DNA of 64,000 bases, from positions 1-64,000 of the forward strand of contig JAUIJD010000001.1 in NCBI GenBank assembly GCA_030431475.1, read 5' to 3'. Within the stretch, counting starts at the first letter, position 1. The number at the start of each line of letters is the position of its first letter. A program made the position numbers and the translations under genes. This stretch comes from Verrucomicrobiia bacterium (lineage in GTDB: Bacteria > Verrucomicrobiota > Verrucomicrobiia > Verrucomicrobiales > Akkermansiaceae). The notes under the pieces are model-generated. The model was not told the origin of the DNA. It searched no databases and worked only from the letters and a program-made list of their open reading frames with translations. This document shows positions 1 to 7,901 of this stretch, piece after piece.

Positions 1-6
1 GGACTC

Positions 7-582
7 ATGGGCCTGCCCGGCAGCAAAGCATCGATCGCCAAAAGCCTAACGCCAGCTGCCAGCCATCGGTCCGGACCGCTGCCAGAAAGACAACCTCAGG
101 CTCGGGTCAAGTCCGACAAGCTGCTAGCGGTCAAGGTGCTGACACCCCAGAAGGAGTTCCTGACCATTCCCAACGCCGTGATGATCAGCAACCCCAGCAC
201 CAACTACACCCGCCTCAGCGAGCAGACCGGCGTGCCCATCATCGTGCCGGTCACCATCGGCTACGACGCGCCCTGGCGGCAGGTGCATCAACTGCTGCTG
301 GATGCCGCTGGGGTGACCGAAGGCGTGGTGGACAGCCCGGAGCCGAAGGTCATCCAGAAGGCCCTTTCCGACTGGTATGCCGAGTACACGCTGACCTGCT
401 ACACCCCGCACGCCGAGGGGAAAAACGGCGTGCTTTCCGAGCTCAACGGTCACATTCAGGACGCCTTCAACGAGGCCGAGATTCAGATCATGTCGCCGCA
501 CTACTACGACGACAAACCCGAGCCGATGATCATCCCGCGCGACCGATGGTTCTCCAACCTCCCGGCTCCGAAGAAGAGCTGA
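7..582 (+). CDS. MscS-family mechanosensitive channel, 5'-truncated
   Basis: C-terminal part of a small-conductance mechanosensitive channel, an inner-membrane pore that opens on hypo-osmotic shock. From about residue 38 the protein matches the MscS beta domain and cytoplasmic vestibule: a TIPN motif, an NYTR block, then VTIGYDAPWRQVH and IMSPHYYDD near the end. The membrane-spanning part is absent. Residues 1-37 are Ser/Pro/Arg-rich and look unlike MscS, and the other two frames upstream do not restore it. The gene is therefore broken near base 115, or the window begins in a damaged or mis-joined contig end. The family call is firm; the start is not. Confidence 0.75.
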   Translation: MGLPGSKASIAKSLTPAASHRSGPLPERQPQARVKSDKLLAVKVLTPQKEFLTIPNAVMISNPSTNYTRLSEQTGVPIIVPVTIGYDAPWRQVHQLLLDAAGVTEGVVDSPEPKVIQKALSDWYAEYTLTCYTPHAEGKNGVLSELNGHIQDAFNEAEIQIMSPHYYDDKPEPMIIPRDRWFSNLPAPKKS

Positions 583-622
583 GGCCCCGGGTTGCAACAG
601 GAGGCGCAAGAGAGGCACCCTT

Positions 623-646
623 TCATACGTCCTATAGGGTCCATGG
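623..646. repeat. short GGACC/TATAGG-type intergenic repeat
   Basis: A short stretch of units like GTCCTATAGGGTCC sits about 30 bases before the parvulin gene. A related stretch in the other orientation (ACTCATAGGACCTATGG) occurs at 2527-2543. It belongs to the class of degenerate microrepeats found in front of several genes in this window. Confidence 0.4.
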
Positions 647-676
647 CGCCATTGTCCGCTCCGCCACCCTGCCTTC

Positions 677-1519
677 ATGAAGCTCCTCAAGGAACCGCTG
701 CTCCACTTTCTCGTTCTCGGAGCACTGATCTTTCTTTTGGCTCCGCCCGATACCCGGCGAGCCGCTCCGGTCCGCGTCGAGTCCGATATCATGATTCCCG
801 CCGCGACCATCGACCGACTCGCCGACGACTTCGAGGCACTGCAGGCACGGGCTCCCAGTGATGCCGAGCTGCGCGAACTCGTGGACCGTGAAATTCTCGC
901 GGAAGCCTACGCGCGTGAAGGATTCCGTCGGGGTCTCGAGCGCGACGACCCGATCGTTCAGCGCAGGCTGCGCGAGAAGATGAAGCTCCTCGCCGAGGAA
1001 TCCGTGAGGCTGCCGACGCCGGACGACGACACGCTTCGCGCATTCCTCGCGGAGCATGCCGAAAGCTTCCGCAGCGAGCCCCGGCTCAGCCTGCGTCAGG
1101 TGTTCTTCGATCCCGAACAACTCGGTCCCGAACCGCAGGCGGCGCTCGCCCCCCTCCTCGGGCAACTGCGGGCGGGCGACGAGATCGAGGGACATGAGAC
1201 CCTGCTCCCCTCGTTTCGTCCCGATGCTCCGCTGCGCTCTCTGGCGGCCACCTTCGGAAGCACCTTCGCCGACCAGCTCACCTCGCTTCCCGTCGGCGAG
1301 TGGTCCGGCCCGCTGCAATCCGGCTTCGGCTTCCACCTGGTTCAGGTGGAGGACCGAAAAGCTGGAGAGGTGCCATCACTCGAGCAGGCTCTCGAAGAAG
1401 TGCGAGCCGCCTGGGAGCAGGCCGAAACTGAGAGGCAGCTCTCCGCTTTCAATCGCAAGCTGATGGAGCAATACGACGTGTCGATCGAATGGCCTGAGAA
1501 CCGGGAGGAGTCGCCATGA
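677..1519 (+). CDS. parvulin-type peptidyl-prolyl cis-trans isomerase
   Basis: A 280-residue PpiC/rotamase-like protein. An N-terminal hydrophobic segment (about residues 7-23) probably anchors or exports it to the periplasm. A helical chaperone-like region follows (about 50-130). The parvulin domain (about 135-240) ends with the usual rotamase pattern of a FGSTFADQL block, a W.GPLQS turn and GFHLVQVED. It would assist folding of envelope proteins by isomerising prolyl bonds. The stop overlaps the start of the next gene by four bases (ATGA), so it is translationally coupled to the HupE-like gene, and its client may be that membrane protein. The domain call is confident; the client is inference. 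Confidence 0.85.
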   Translation: MKLLKEPLLHFLVLGALIFLLAPPDTRRAAPVRVESDIMIPAATIDRLADDFEALQARAPSDAELRELVDREILAEAYAREGFRRGLERDDPIVQRRLREKMKLLAEESVRLPTPDDDTLRAFLAEHAESFRSEPRLSLRQVFFDPEQLGPEPQAALAPLLGQLRAGDEIEGHETLLPSFRPDAPLRSLAATFGSTFADQLTSLPVGEWSGPLQSGFGFHLVQVEDRKAGEVPSLEQALEEVRAAWEQAETERQLSAFNRKLMEQYDVSIEWPENREESP

Positions 1520-2499
1520 GGTGGATGCTCATCCTGGCGTGCCTGATCTCCCTCGTGGCCGACGCCCACGAACTCCGCCCCGGTTACCTCGAGATCACCG
1601 AGGTCGATCCCGGCGTCGCCGAGGTCACCTGGAAGCTCCCGGTGGTGGGCACGGCCCGCGAGGTTCCCAAGGTGATGTTCGATGCCGACACGCAGGAGCT
1701 GACCCCGCCAAACGAGCGGCTCACCGGCGACTCGCGGGTTTTCGAGTGGAAGATCGAGCGCACCGGAGGGCTCGACGGCGCCACGGTGCGGATCGAAGCT
1801 CCCGACGGTCGCTTCCGCGATGCGCTGGCCAGCATCCACCGCCTCGACGGGCGCCACACCACCGGCCGGATCACTCCCGAGCGGCCGACCCTCGTCATCG
1901 ACCCCGCCCCCGGCTGGACCAGGCTCGCGGCGACCTACCTCATGCTCGGCATCGAGCACATCCTGCTCGGCTTCGACCACCTGCTGTTCGTCCTCGGTCT
2001 GCTGCTCATCGTCGACGGCACCCGGATGCTGGTGAAGACGATCACGGCCTTCACGCTGGCGCACAGTCTCAGCCTGGCGATCGCCACCTTCCGCATTGTC
2101 GAGGTGCCGGAGGGTCCGCTCAATGCGTGCATTGCCCTGAGCATCCTCTTTCTCGGTCCGGAGATCGTCCGCAAGTGGCGTGGCGGCGAGAGCTTCACGC
2201 GGCGCCATCCGTGGGTCGTCGCCTTCGCCTTCGGTCTATTGCACGGGATCGGCTTCGCCAGCGGCCTGGCGGTCACCGGTCTTCCCCACGCCTCCATCCC
2301 GCTCGCGCTGCTGTGGTTCAACCTTGGCGTCGAGGCCGGCCAGCTTGCCTTCGTCTTCATCGTCCTCGCGATGCAGCGTTCCTGGAAATCGATCTCCCTC
2401 CGCTGGCCGCTGGCCCTCCGCCGCGCCCCCGGCTACGCCATCGGGATCCTCGGGGCGTTCTGGACGATCGACCGGCTGGTTGCCACTTTCCTGATCTAG
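1516..2499 (+). CDS. HupE/UreJ-2 family membrane protein
   Basis: A 327-residue protein with a signal peptide (1-17), an extracytoplasmic beta-rich region of about 115 residues, then six or seven membrane segments from about residue 138. Family marks are the GIEHILLGFDHLLF segment with paired His/Asp, FTLAHSLSLA, FGLLHGIGFA, and NLGVEAGQL in a later helix. HupE and UreJ relatives are thought to move nickel or a related metal, but this His-rich two-part subfamily has no settled substrate. It is the first of three consecutive related membrane genes and overlaps the parvulin gene, suggesting one transcript. Confidence 0.85.
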   Translation: MRWMLILACLISLVADAHELRPGYLEITEVDPGVAEVTWKLPVVGTAREVPKVMFDADTQELTPPNERLTGDSRVFEWKIERTGGLDGATVRIEAPDGRFRDALASIHRLDGRHTTGRITPERPTLVIDPAPGWTRLAATYLMLGIEHILLGFDHLLFVLGLLLIVDGTRMLVKTITAFTLAHSLSLAIATFRIVEVPEGPLNACIALSILFLGPEIVRKWRGGESFTRRHPWVVAFAFGLLHGIGFASGLAVTGLPHASIPLALLWFNLGVEAGQLAFVFIVLAMQRSWKSISLRWPLALRRAPGYAIGILGAFWTIDRLVATFLI

Positions 2500-2512
2500 C
2501 GGAGCTCGTTTC

Positions 2513-2543
2513 CATAAGTCTGATGGGACTCATAGGACCTATG
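2513..2543. repeat. short CATAAGTC/GGACCTATGG repeat
   Basis: Directly after the first HupE-like gene lies a run of related nonamers (CATAAGTCT, GGGACTCAT, AGGACCTAT). It resembles the inverted counterpart at 623-646. No coding function is apparent. Confidence 0.4.
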
Positions 2544-2572
2544 GTCACGGACCTCCCCTTCCCCACACTTCC

Positions 2573-2619
2573 ACCCACACCACCTCACCTCATGCTCTTC
2601 ACTTCTCACTTCTCACTCG
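2573..2619. repeat. CACTTCTCAC-type microrepeat around a start codon
   Basis: A pyrimidine-rich run containing CACCTCACCTC and then CTTCACTTCTCACTTCTCAC. It spans the proposed start codon of the next gene at 2592, so it shapes both the leader and the first codons. It is one of several short-period repeats at gene starts in this window. Confidence 0.45.
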
Positions 2620-3212
2620 GCACTGGCGTGCCCGCCCTAGCCTTGGCGTCGGCGGGGCACTCCGGCGCAGCCGGCCTCCTCGCCCACGCGGCCCACCCGG
2701 AAACGGCCGACGGCCTGATCTCCGGACTCGCCCACCCCGTTTCCGGCGCCGACCACGTCCTCGCCATGATCGCCGTCGGCCTGTGGGGCGCGCAGCTTGG
2801 CAAGCCCGCCGTGTGGGTCCTGCCGGTCGCCTTTCCCATCGCCATGGCCTTCGGCGGCATGATGGGCCTGCTGGGCATCCCGATGCCCGGGGTCGAGATC
2901 GGCATCGCCGCCTCGGCCATCGTGCTCGGGATCATGGTCCTCGCCGCCGCCCGGCCGCCACTGTGGGTCGCCGGCATCATCGTCGGCCTCTTCGCGCTGT
3001 TCCACGGCCACGCCCACGGCACCGAACTCCCCGAGGGCGCCAACGGCACGCTCTACAGCATCGGTTTCGTCGTCGCCACCGGCCTGCTCCACGCGGTCGG
3101 CATCGCCATCGGCCTCATCCACCGCTGGGACTGGGGCAAGCCGACGCTCCGTGGCGCCGGTGCCTTCGTCGCCGCCGGCGGCGCCTTCTTCCTCTACCAG
3201 GCCCTCGCGTGA
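2592..3212 (+). CDS. HupE/UreJ family metal permease-like protein
   Basis: A 206-residue protein of the classic HupE/UreJ family (about six membrane segments). The metal-binding signature lies in HPVSGADHVLAM near residue 40, followed by a Gly/Ala-rich helix pair. A later HGHAHG motif sits at the end of helix four. Members export or import nickel/cobalt for hydrogenase or urease in other bacteria; neither enzyme is visible here, so the substrate is unknown. The ATG at 2592 gives a compact protein. An upstream in-frame ATG at 2541 and a much longer open frame overlap the previous gene and are unlikely to be used. Confidence 0.8.
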   Translation: MLFTSHFSLGTGVPALALASAGHSGAAGLLAHAAHPETADGLISGLAHPVSGADHVLAMIAVGLWGAQLGKPAVWVLPVAFPIAMAFGGMMGLLGIPMPGVEIGIAASAIVLGIMVLAAARPPLWVAGIIVGLFALFHGHAHGTELPEGANGTLYSIGFVVATGLLHAVGIAIGLIHRWDWGKPTLRGAGAFVAAGGAFFLYQALA

Positions 3213-3306
3213 TGCGTCCCTCGTCCCTCGTCCTCGTGCTCCGCCGTCGCCCTCGCGCCATGGCTCGTTCCACGACGACCCGGCCCGCAGAATTCCGACC
3301 TTCCGC

Positions 3307-3897
3307 GTGACCTTCACCGATCACTGCTCACGGATCCCCTGGCACGGCGCTGGAGGCGCCTTGGCCCACCTCGTGCAGACCGGCTTCGGCGGCTTCTACG
3401 ACGGCATGGCCCACTGGGCGATCACGCCCGAGGACGTGTTGGTGGTGCTGGCGCTGACCTTGCTTTCGGCCCTCGGAGGAAAGGATCGCGTGCGCCGGTT
3501 GGTGTTCACCCTTCCCGCCGCGTGGTTTGCCGGCGGGCTCATGGCTCTCGTGTTTCCCACGCTGCTTCCCCCGATGGTGCTGACGCTCGCCAGCTTCGGT
3601 CTGGTCGGGCTGCTCGTCGCGCTCAACCGCCATCTCCCCGACGCGGTCTTCGTCCTTCTCGTCCTTGTCACCGCAGTGATCCACGGCGCCGGAAATGGCG
3701 GCGCGATGCGCGAGGCCGGACTCGGCTGGCTGGGCCTCGCCGGCGCGTGCGTCGCGGTCTTCGTCGTGGCCTCCGTCCTCCCCGCCCTGCTCGTCCGCAT
3801 CGAGAAACCGGCCGGCCGCATTGCCATGCGCGTCGGCGGCAGCTGGATCGCCGCCGCCGCCCTGCTGATGATCGGCTGGTGGTTCCGCGGGGGGTAG
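3307..3897 (+). CDS. third HupE/UreJ-like integral membrane protein
   Basis: About 196 residues, with a start codon that is hard to fix; GTG at 3307 is the best candidate because upstream sequence is repeat-like. The recognisable core begins with HLVQTGFGGFYDGMAHW and TPEDVLVVLALTLL, followed by five or six membrane helices. A conserved HGAGNG motif lies near residue 123. This is the short HupE-like family often found beside HupE/UreJ genes. It ends 95 bases after the preceding gene's stop would allow for a new start, so the three membrane genes probably form one operon. Function is unknown beyond likely metal or small-solute transport. Confidence 0.65.
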   Translation: MTFTDHCSRIPWHGAGGALAHLVQTGFGGFYDGMAHWAITPEDVLVVLALTLLSALGGKDRVRRLVFTLPAAWFAGGLMALVFPTLLPPMVLTLASFGLVGLLVALNRHLPDAVFVLLVLVTAVIHGAGNGGAMREAGLGWLGLAGACVAVFVVASVLPALLVRIEKPAGRIAMRVGGSWIAAAALLMIGWWFRGG

Positions 3898-3924
3898 GTT
3901 TGAAGGTCGGGCTTCTCGGGGTCT

Positions 3925-4049
3925 TGTCCTCGATTCCTCCTCGTCCTCCTCCTCGTCCTCCTCCTCGTCATCGTCATCGTCATCGTCATCGTTCTCGATT
4001 CTTCCTCGACCTGGATTTCGAGAACGAGAACGAGGAGGATGATGATGAC
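3925..4049. repeat. GA/CT-rich hairpin repeat, copy A, with CGTCAT triplet run
   Basis: The left arm is a run of CTCCTCGTC units followed by four TCATCG hexamer-like steps. The turn is CTCGACCTGGATTTCGAG. The right arm is GAACGAGAACGAGGAGGATG and neighbours. The arms pair imperfectly. The segment 4003-4028 is identical to 4903-4928 in copy B, exactly 900 bases away in the same orientation. The region 3898-4295 carries no gene; it holds this repeat and the REP-like unit next to it. Confidence 0.75.
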
Positions 4050-4170
4050 TTTCGGTTCCAACCAACTCTCCCTCAACCTCGCCCCGAATGCCCATCCCGG
4101 AGGAACCCCAGCCCTTGGCCGGGGATTGAGAACTCTGCGGAGCGGGCGACGACATCCTCCGAAGTCTTCC

Positions 4171-4282
4171 CGTCATCCCGAAGGGATTTCAGCTATTAGC
4201 CGGGGGTCGAGGAGGCCGCAAAGCGGCCGAAGACACCCCCGGTCGCCCGCCCCATAGATTAAGCGACCCCGGCAGGGGTCGC
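4171..4282. repeat. REP-like palindromes on the 3' side of the RAYT gene
   Basis: Three hairpins in a row. ATCCC-gaa-GGGAT lies at 4175-4187. A compound hairpin has an outer CCGGGGGT (4200-4207) pairing with ACCCCCGG (4235-4242) and an inner GGCCGC-aaa-GCGGCC (4214-4228). The third is GCGACCCC-ggca-GGGGTCGC at 4263-4282, ending 13 bases from the transposase stop. The ATTAGCCGGGGG segment recurs inverted at the other end of the gene, as expected for a REP/RAYT pair. Confidence 0.75.
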
Positions 4283-4295
4283 AGCCAACTCCGTC

Positions 4296-4742
4296 TCAGT
4301 CCAGATACTTCGTCTCGAACGCCACGCCGGCCCTCTCCAGCAAACCGACGAGCTCCTCCCGGAACGACTTCACCCGATGATGCTCCTCCTGTGCCCCGAT
4401 GTACTTCCGCACCGCTTCCCGTGCGGTCGGACTTACCGTGAACGCCGCGTATCCATCCTGCCACCCGAAGGTTCCGAGGCCGATCTCCGACCGCACCCAA
4501 GCAGACGAGGCCTTCTTCAACTCCCGCATGAAATCCGCGAGGCAATGGATCGACTTCAACCCGAAAAGGAGATGCACATGGTCAGCCACGCTTCCCACAC
4601 CCTCCGGAAAGCCGCCGAGTCCGTGGATCGTGCCACCGAGATACTCATGCAGGCGGGAGCGCCATTCCGCATGGATGAGCGGCTTCCGATCCTTGGTCGA
4701 GAAGACCACATGGTAGTGCAGGCTGAGATAGGTCGAGGGCAT
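4296..4742 (-). CDS. REP-associated tyrosine transposase (RAYT, Y1 family)
   Basis: A 148-residue IS200-like Y1 transposase. It starts HYHVVFSTKDR (9-19), carries the HUH-type metal-binding pair as H55-V-H57 within DHVHLLF, and has the nucleophile tyrosine at about residue 114 in the KYIGAQEEHH block. These residues cut and rejoin single-stranded DNA at palindromes. The gene stands alone and is bracketed by REP-like hairpins on both sides rather than IS ends, which is typical of domesticated RAYTs. I chose the ATG at 4742; a longer frame back to 4826 would run into the flanking REP. All catalytic residues appear intact, so it may be active. Confidence 0.9.
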   Translation of the reverse strand: MPSTYLSLHYHVVFSTKDRKPLIHAEWRSRLHEYLGGTIHGLGGFPEGVGSVADHVHLLFGLKSIHCLADFMRELKKASSAWVRSEIGLGTFGWQDGYAAFTVSPTAREAVRKYIGAQEEHHRVKSFREELVGLLERAGVAFETKYLD

Positions 4743-4768
4743 GGCCGGAGGTGAGACGGTTCGGGCTG

Positions 4769-4859
4769 GCATCCCTCCGGGATGCGTGTCCCGCACGCTT
4801 CTATCCGGGGGTGTCGCTTCGCTCAACCCCCGGCTAATGGCTGATGTCCCTCCGGGACG
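4769..4859. repeat. REP-like palindromes on the 5' side of the RAYT gene
   Basis: GCATCCC-tcc-GGGATGC lies at 4769-4785. CCGGGGGT (4805-4812) pairs with ACCCCCGG (4826-4833). GTCCC-tcc-GGGAC lies at 4846-4858. Read on the opposite strand, the order GTCCC hairpin, ATTAGCCGGGGG hairpin mirrors the unit at 4171-4242, so the transposase gene sits inside an inverted pair of REPs. Confidence 0.75.
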
Positions 4860-4887
4860 AAAAATGCCTCCCCGAAGCCCTCTTCAC

Positions 4888-4956
4888 TCGTCCTCTTCAT
4901 CGTCCTCGACCTGGATTTCGAGAACGAGGGACGAGGAGGAGAACGAGGACGAGAAT
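4888..4956. repeat. GA/CT-rich hairpin repeat, copy B
   Basis: A left arm of CTCGTCCTCTTCATCGTCCT, the same CTCGACCTGGATTTCGAG turn as copy A, and a right arm AACGAGGGACGAGGAGGAGA followed by ACGAGGACGAG. It shares an exact 26-base block with copy A (4003-4028 and 4903-4928). Together the two copies bracket the RAYT and its REPs. Confidence 0.75.
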
Positions 4957-4963
4957 CCGGTTC

Positions 4964-5416
4964 CTACCGACCCGCCTCGACCCGGCGTTTCACCTCCTTG
5001 AGCATGCCGTGGTAGGCGCTCTTGCCGACGACCATCGGCTCGCGGACGGTCTCGCCATACACGGTGCTCTCCTGCGCCACCTCGACGTCACAGGTCAGGC
5101 ACACCTCGTCGGCGCCGAGGTGGCTCCATGCGACGGTCGGACGAATCATCACGGGATTCGAGTTGCCGACCGTCTTCCACGCGATCTCGGCGCTACGGCC
5201 GCCCTGCTTCTCGAAGGTCATGGAGCGGCTGCCTTCACTCAGCAGCGAGAAGCCCTCCTCGCGGAACACCGAAACGGTCGCACGGCGCACACTCTCCGGC
5301 GTGGCCTGCTTCACCGTGACCTTCGCCAGCGCATCGCCACCCGGACCACCAACGCCCACGGCCGAGCCACAAGCCGCAAGAAGCAAAGCCCCGAAAACCA
5401 GTGGAATGAACCTCAT
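4964..5416 (-). CDS. lipoprotein, unknown function
   Basis: A 150-residue protein starting MRFIPLVFGALLLAACGS, a clear lipoprotein signal with the lipobox cysteine at about residue 16. The mature part is small, rich in beta-prone segments, and contains an EGSRSMTFEK stretch plus two cysteines near the centre (CLTCD). The size and pattern suggest a periplasm-facing lipoprotein, but no family is recognised. The upstream in-frame extension to 5548 is Arg-rich and unlikely to be translated. It stands alone, divergent from the next gene across about 230 bases in which I see no further feature. Confidence 0.65.
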   Translation of the reverse strand: MRFIPLVFGALLLAACGSAVGVGGPGGDALAKVTVKQATPESVRRATVSVFREEGFSLLSEGSRSMTFEKQGGRSAEIAWKTVGNSNPVMIRPTVAWSHLGADEVCLTCDVEVAQESTVYGETVREPMVVGKSAYHGMLKEVKRRVEAGR

Positions 5417-5648
5417 GCCTGGAAGGTGGCGGATCCGTGCCCCGAGGTCGAGACCGGTCTCGCCTCGCCACTTCGGCGGCCGGGGCCTCGTCGCCTCGCA
5501 CCGTGCGCGTCGCATTTCGTGCCGTCTTTCCTCCTCCGGGGACATCACGTCATGCGCGATGCCTTCGGGCGGCTTGAGCCTCGGACCGGAGGGGCCACGG
5601 CGTTTTGGCGTGACCTCCCTTTTCCCAAGAGATTAGAAGCTCGGCACG

Positions 5649-6431
5649 ATGAAGCTCCCGCATTTGTTCTCGCTGCTGCTGAGCCTGCCCCTCGCGGCCG
5701 GCACCACCGCCCTGCCCGCCGGCCCCGAGCCGGTGATGACGACCACCACCGAGGACGGCTGGGAGCTCACGCTCGGTCTCTACGGCTGGGGCGCCGGGCT
5801 CGAAGGGGATCTCGGGGTGGCGGGCTACACCGTTCCGCTCGACGTCTCCTTCTCCGACATCCTCGACACGCTCGACATGACCGCGATGGGCATGATGGAG
5901 CTGCGCAAGGGTCCATGGCTGATGCAGCTCGAGGGCCTTTACCTGAGAAACTCGATGACCGGAACCGCCTACACTCCGGTCCGCAACACCCCGGTGCAGG
6001 CAAAGCTCACCGCTCAGACCACCCGACTCAGCCTGGTGGGGGGCTACCGCATCGTCGACACCGACTGCACGAAGCTCGACCTGCTCGCCGGCTGCGTCTT
6101 CTACGACATCGACAACGAACTCCGCCTCCTCGGACGGCGTGTCCTCGGCAGCGTCGGCTCCGGCGAAGGCTGGCTCGACCCGGTCATCGGCGTCCGCCTG
6201 AACCAGCGCCTCGGCGGTCCATGGAGCGCCCAGCTTCGCGCCGACGTCGGCGGCTTCGGCGTCAGCTCCGACCTGGTGTGGCAGGCGGTGGCATTGCTCG
6301 GCTACGACCTGGGCGAGTCCTCGACCCTCTTCGTCGGCTATCGCCATGCCGCGGTGGACTACCAGAAAGGCAACTTCCTCTACGACGCCGCCTCCGGGGG
6401 CCCCATTCTCGGCCTGGCCCTCTCGTTCTAA
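5649..6431 (+). CDS. outer-membrane beta-barrel-like protein
   Basis: A 260-residue protein with a signal peptide (cleavage near residue 24) and alternating hydrophobic/polar strands throughout. The last residues (LGLALSF) fit an outer-membrane C-terminal signature ending in Phe. The segment WELTLGLYGWGAGLEGD and a later VGYRHAAVDY resemble small porin-like proteins described only as hypothetical in many Gram-negatives. Substrate unknown. The next gene starts within about 25 bases, so the two are probably co-transcribed. Confidence 0.65.
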   Translation: MKLPHLFSLLLSLPLAAGTTALPAGPEPVMTTTTEDGWELTLGLYGWGAGLEGDLGVAGYTVPLDVSFSDILDTLDMTAMGMMELRKGPWLMQLEGLYLRNSMTGTAYTPVRNTPVQAKLTAQTTRLSLVGGYRIVDTDCTKLDLLAGCVFYDIDNELRLLGRRVLGSVGSGEGWLDPVIGVRLNQRLGGPWSAQLRADVGGFGVSSDLVWQAVALLGYDLGESSTLFVGYRHAAVDYQKGNFLYDAASGGPILGLALSF

Positions 6432-6456
6432 TCGGATGGCGCCCCCGCCCGTGATC

Positions 6457-7752
6457 ATGCAACGCCACCCGCTCACCCACTTCGCGCTGGTCCTCACCGT
6501 CGGTCTCATGCTCACCGGTTGCGCCAACTTCCGGCGACTGGGCGAGAACCTGAAGTTCCTTGAGGAAACCAGTGTCGTCACCGCCCACGTGACCAACACC
6601 TCGGCCCACCACGACGTCTACGGGATGGTGGTCGAGTGGGACCGCGAGGCCAACAAGGTCCTCTCGGCGGACTTCGCCGAAGTCGGCGACGTCGGCATCT
6701 TCGGCTTCTTCGTCAAGGGTGAGGACGACCAGTATCTGATGGCCTTCAGCGATAGCAACGGCAACGGTCGCTACGATTCGTCGGACCCTTCATGGATCCA
6801 CGCGGATGCCTCCGGGAATGCCGTCCCGGTGACCTTCGATCCCGAGACCGACAAGGCGCGGGTCGAAGGCCGGCTGTCATCGGACACCCGGCTCCCCGCC
6901 GACCTCGTCGCCGCCGCCCGGGAGTTCAAGGGCGCCCGCTCCGCCGAGGAAGCGGCCTCCGGGTGGAGGATTCCGGTCGAGCTGGGCACCATCGCCGACC
7001 TCGACGATCCGAAGTTCAGCTCCGAGCGCGGATCCCGCGGCTATTGGGAGCCGGCCGCCTACCCGATGGAGACCGGGATCGGCATCTACTTCCTCGAGAA
7101 ATACGATCCGGACAAGGTCCCCGTGCTCTTCGTCTACGGCGCGGCGGGTTCGCCGCAGGACTGGCGCACTTTCTTTGCCAGGATCGACCGCCGCAAGTAC
7201 CAGCCGTGGTTCCTCCACTACCCGACCGGACGACGGCTCGACGAGCTGGGCTCCTCGCTCAACCGCGGGGTCGGACTGCTCCAGAGCTACTACGGATTCC
7301 AGCGGATGCACGTGGTGGCCCACAGCATGGGTGGCCTGGTGTCCCGCGACTTCATCCTCAAGAACCGGGCCGACGGAAACCGCTACATCGATCGCTTCGT
7401 GACCATTTCGACCCCGTGGGGAGGCCAGGAGTTCGCGAAGTCCGGCGTGAAACGCGCCCCCTCGGTCATTCCCTCGTGGCACGACATGGTGCCGGGCAGC
7501 CCGTTCCAGAAGCATGTCTTCGAACGCCGTCTGCGCGGCAAGGTCGACCACCTCCTGCTCTACGGTCACCACGCGAAGCGGTCGATGACCCTGCCGAAGG
7601 AGAACGACGGGACGGTGAGTGTCGCCAGCCAGACCAACGAACACGCCACCGACGATGCCGTCGAGGTGGTCGGCTTCGACGAGGACCACGTGTCCATCCT
7701 CTCCAACGACGAGGTCATCCGACGCGCCTACCGCCACCTCGAGCGCCCGTAG
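6457..7752 (+). CDS. alpha/beta-hydrolase lipoprotein (lipase/esterase-like)
   Basis: A 431-residue exported lipoprotein: the signal ends LMLTGC with the lipid-modified Cys at 22. An N-terminal beta-rich domain (about 40-190) precedes the hydrolase fold. The nucleophile motif AHSMGG spans about 288-293 with Ser290, and ISTPWGG follows as in lipases acting on acylglycerols. A candidate acid/His pair is DEDHVSIL near the C-terminus. It probably hydrolyses an ester in the envelope or outside the cell; the substrate is not determinable. An alternative ATG lies at 6436, but 6457 gives the proper lipoprotein signal. Confidence 0.8.
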   Translation: MQRHPLTHFALVLTVGLMLTGCANFRRLGENLKFLEETSVVTAHVTNTSAHHDVYGMVVEWDREANKVLSADFAEVGDVGIFGFFVKGEDDQYLMAFSDSNGNGRYDSSDPSWIHADASGNAVPVTFDPETDKARVEGRLSSDTRLPADLVAAAREFKGARSAEEAASGWRIPVELGTIADLDDPKFSSERGSRGYWEPAAYPMETGIGIYFLEKYDPDKVPVLFVYGAAGSPQDWRTFFARIDRRKYQPWFLHYPTGRRLDELGSSLNRGVGLLQSYYGFQRMHVVAHSMGGLVSRDFILKNRADGNRYIDRFVTISTPWGGQEFAKSGVKRAPSVIPSWHDMVPGSPFQKHVFERRLRGKVDHLLLYGHHAKRSMTLPKENDGTVSVASQTNEHATDDAVEVVGFDEDHVSILSNDEVIRRAYRHLERP

Positions 7753-7901
7753 CACCGGGCTTCTGGAAGCTTGCTTCATCCAACGCGATCGAAGACCCTG
7801 CGCAGCATCCCGATGAGCGGGTTTCCCGGTCGGAGACGCCTGTCCAGGCCCCTCTTCTCCAGGATCTCCCGCCCTCGAAATTCCACTCCGAAAGCCGAAC
7901 C

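Noticed and set aside
3951-3993. Possible CRISPR-like array of CTCCTCGTC and TCATCG units
   Set aside because: Units are 6-9 bases with no spacers, and no cas genes are present. It is a simple-sequence arm of a hairpin repeat.
4003-4928. The 26-bp identical blocks as a target-site duplication of the RAYT
   Set aside because: Y1 transposases do not make target-site duplications of this kind, and the blocks are parts of larger hairpins of a family found elsewhere in the window.
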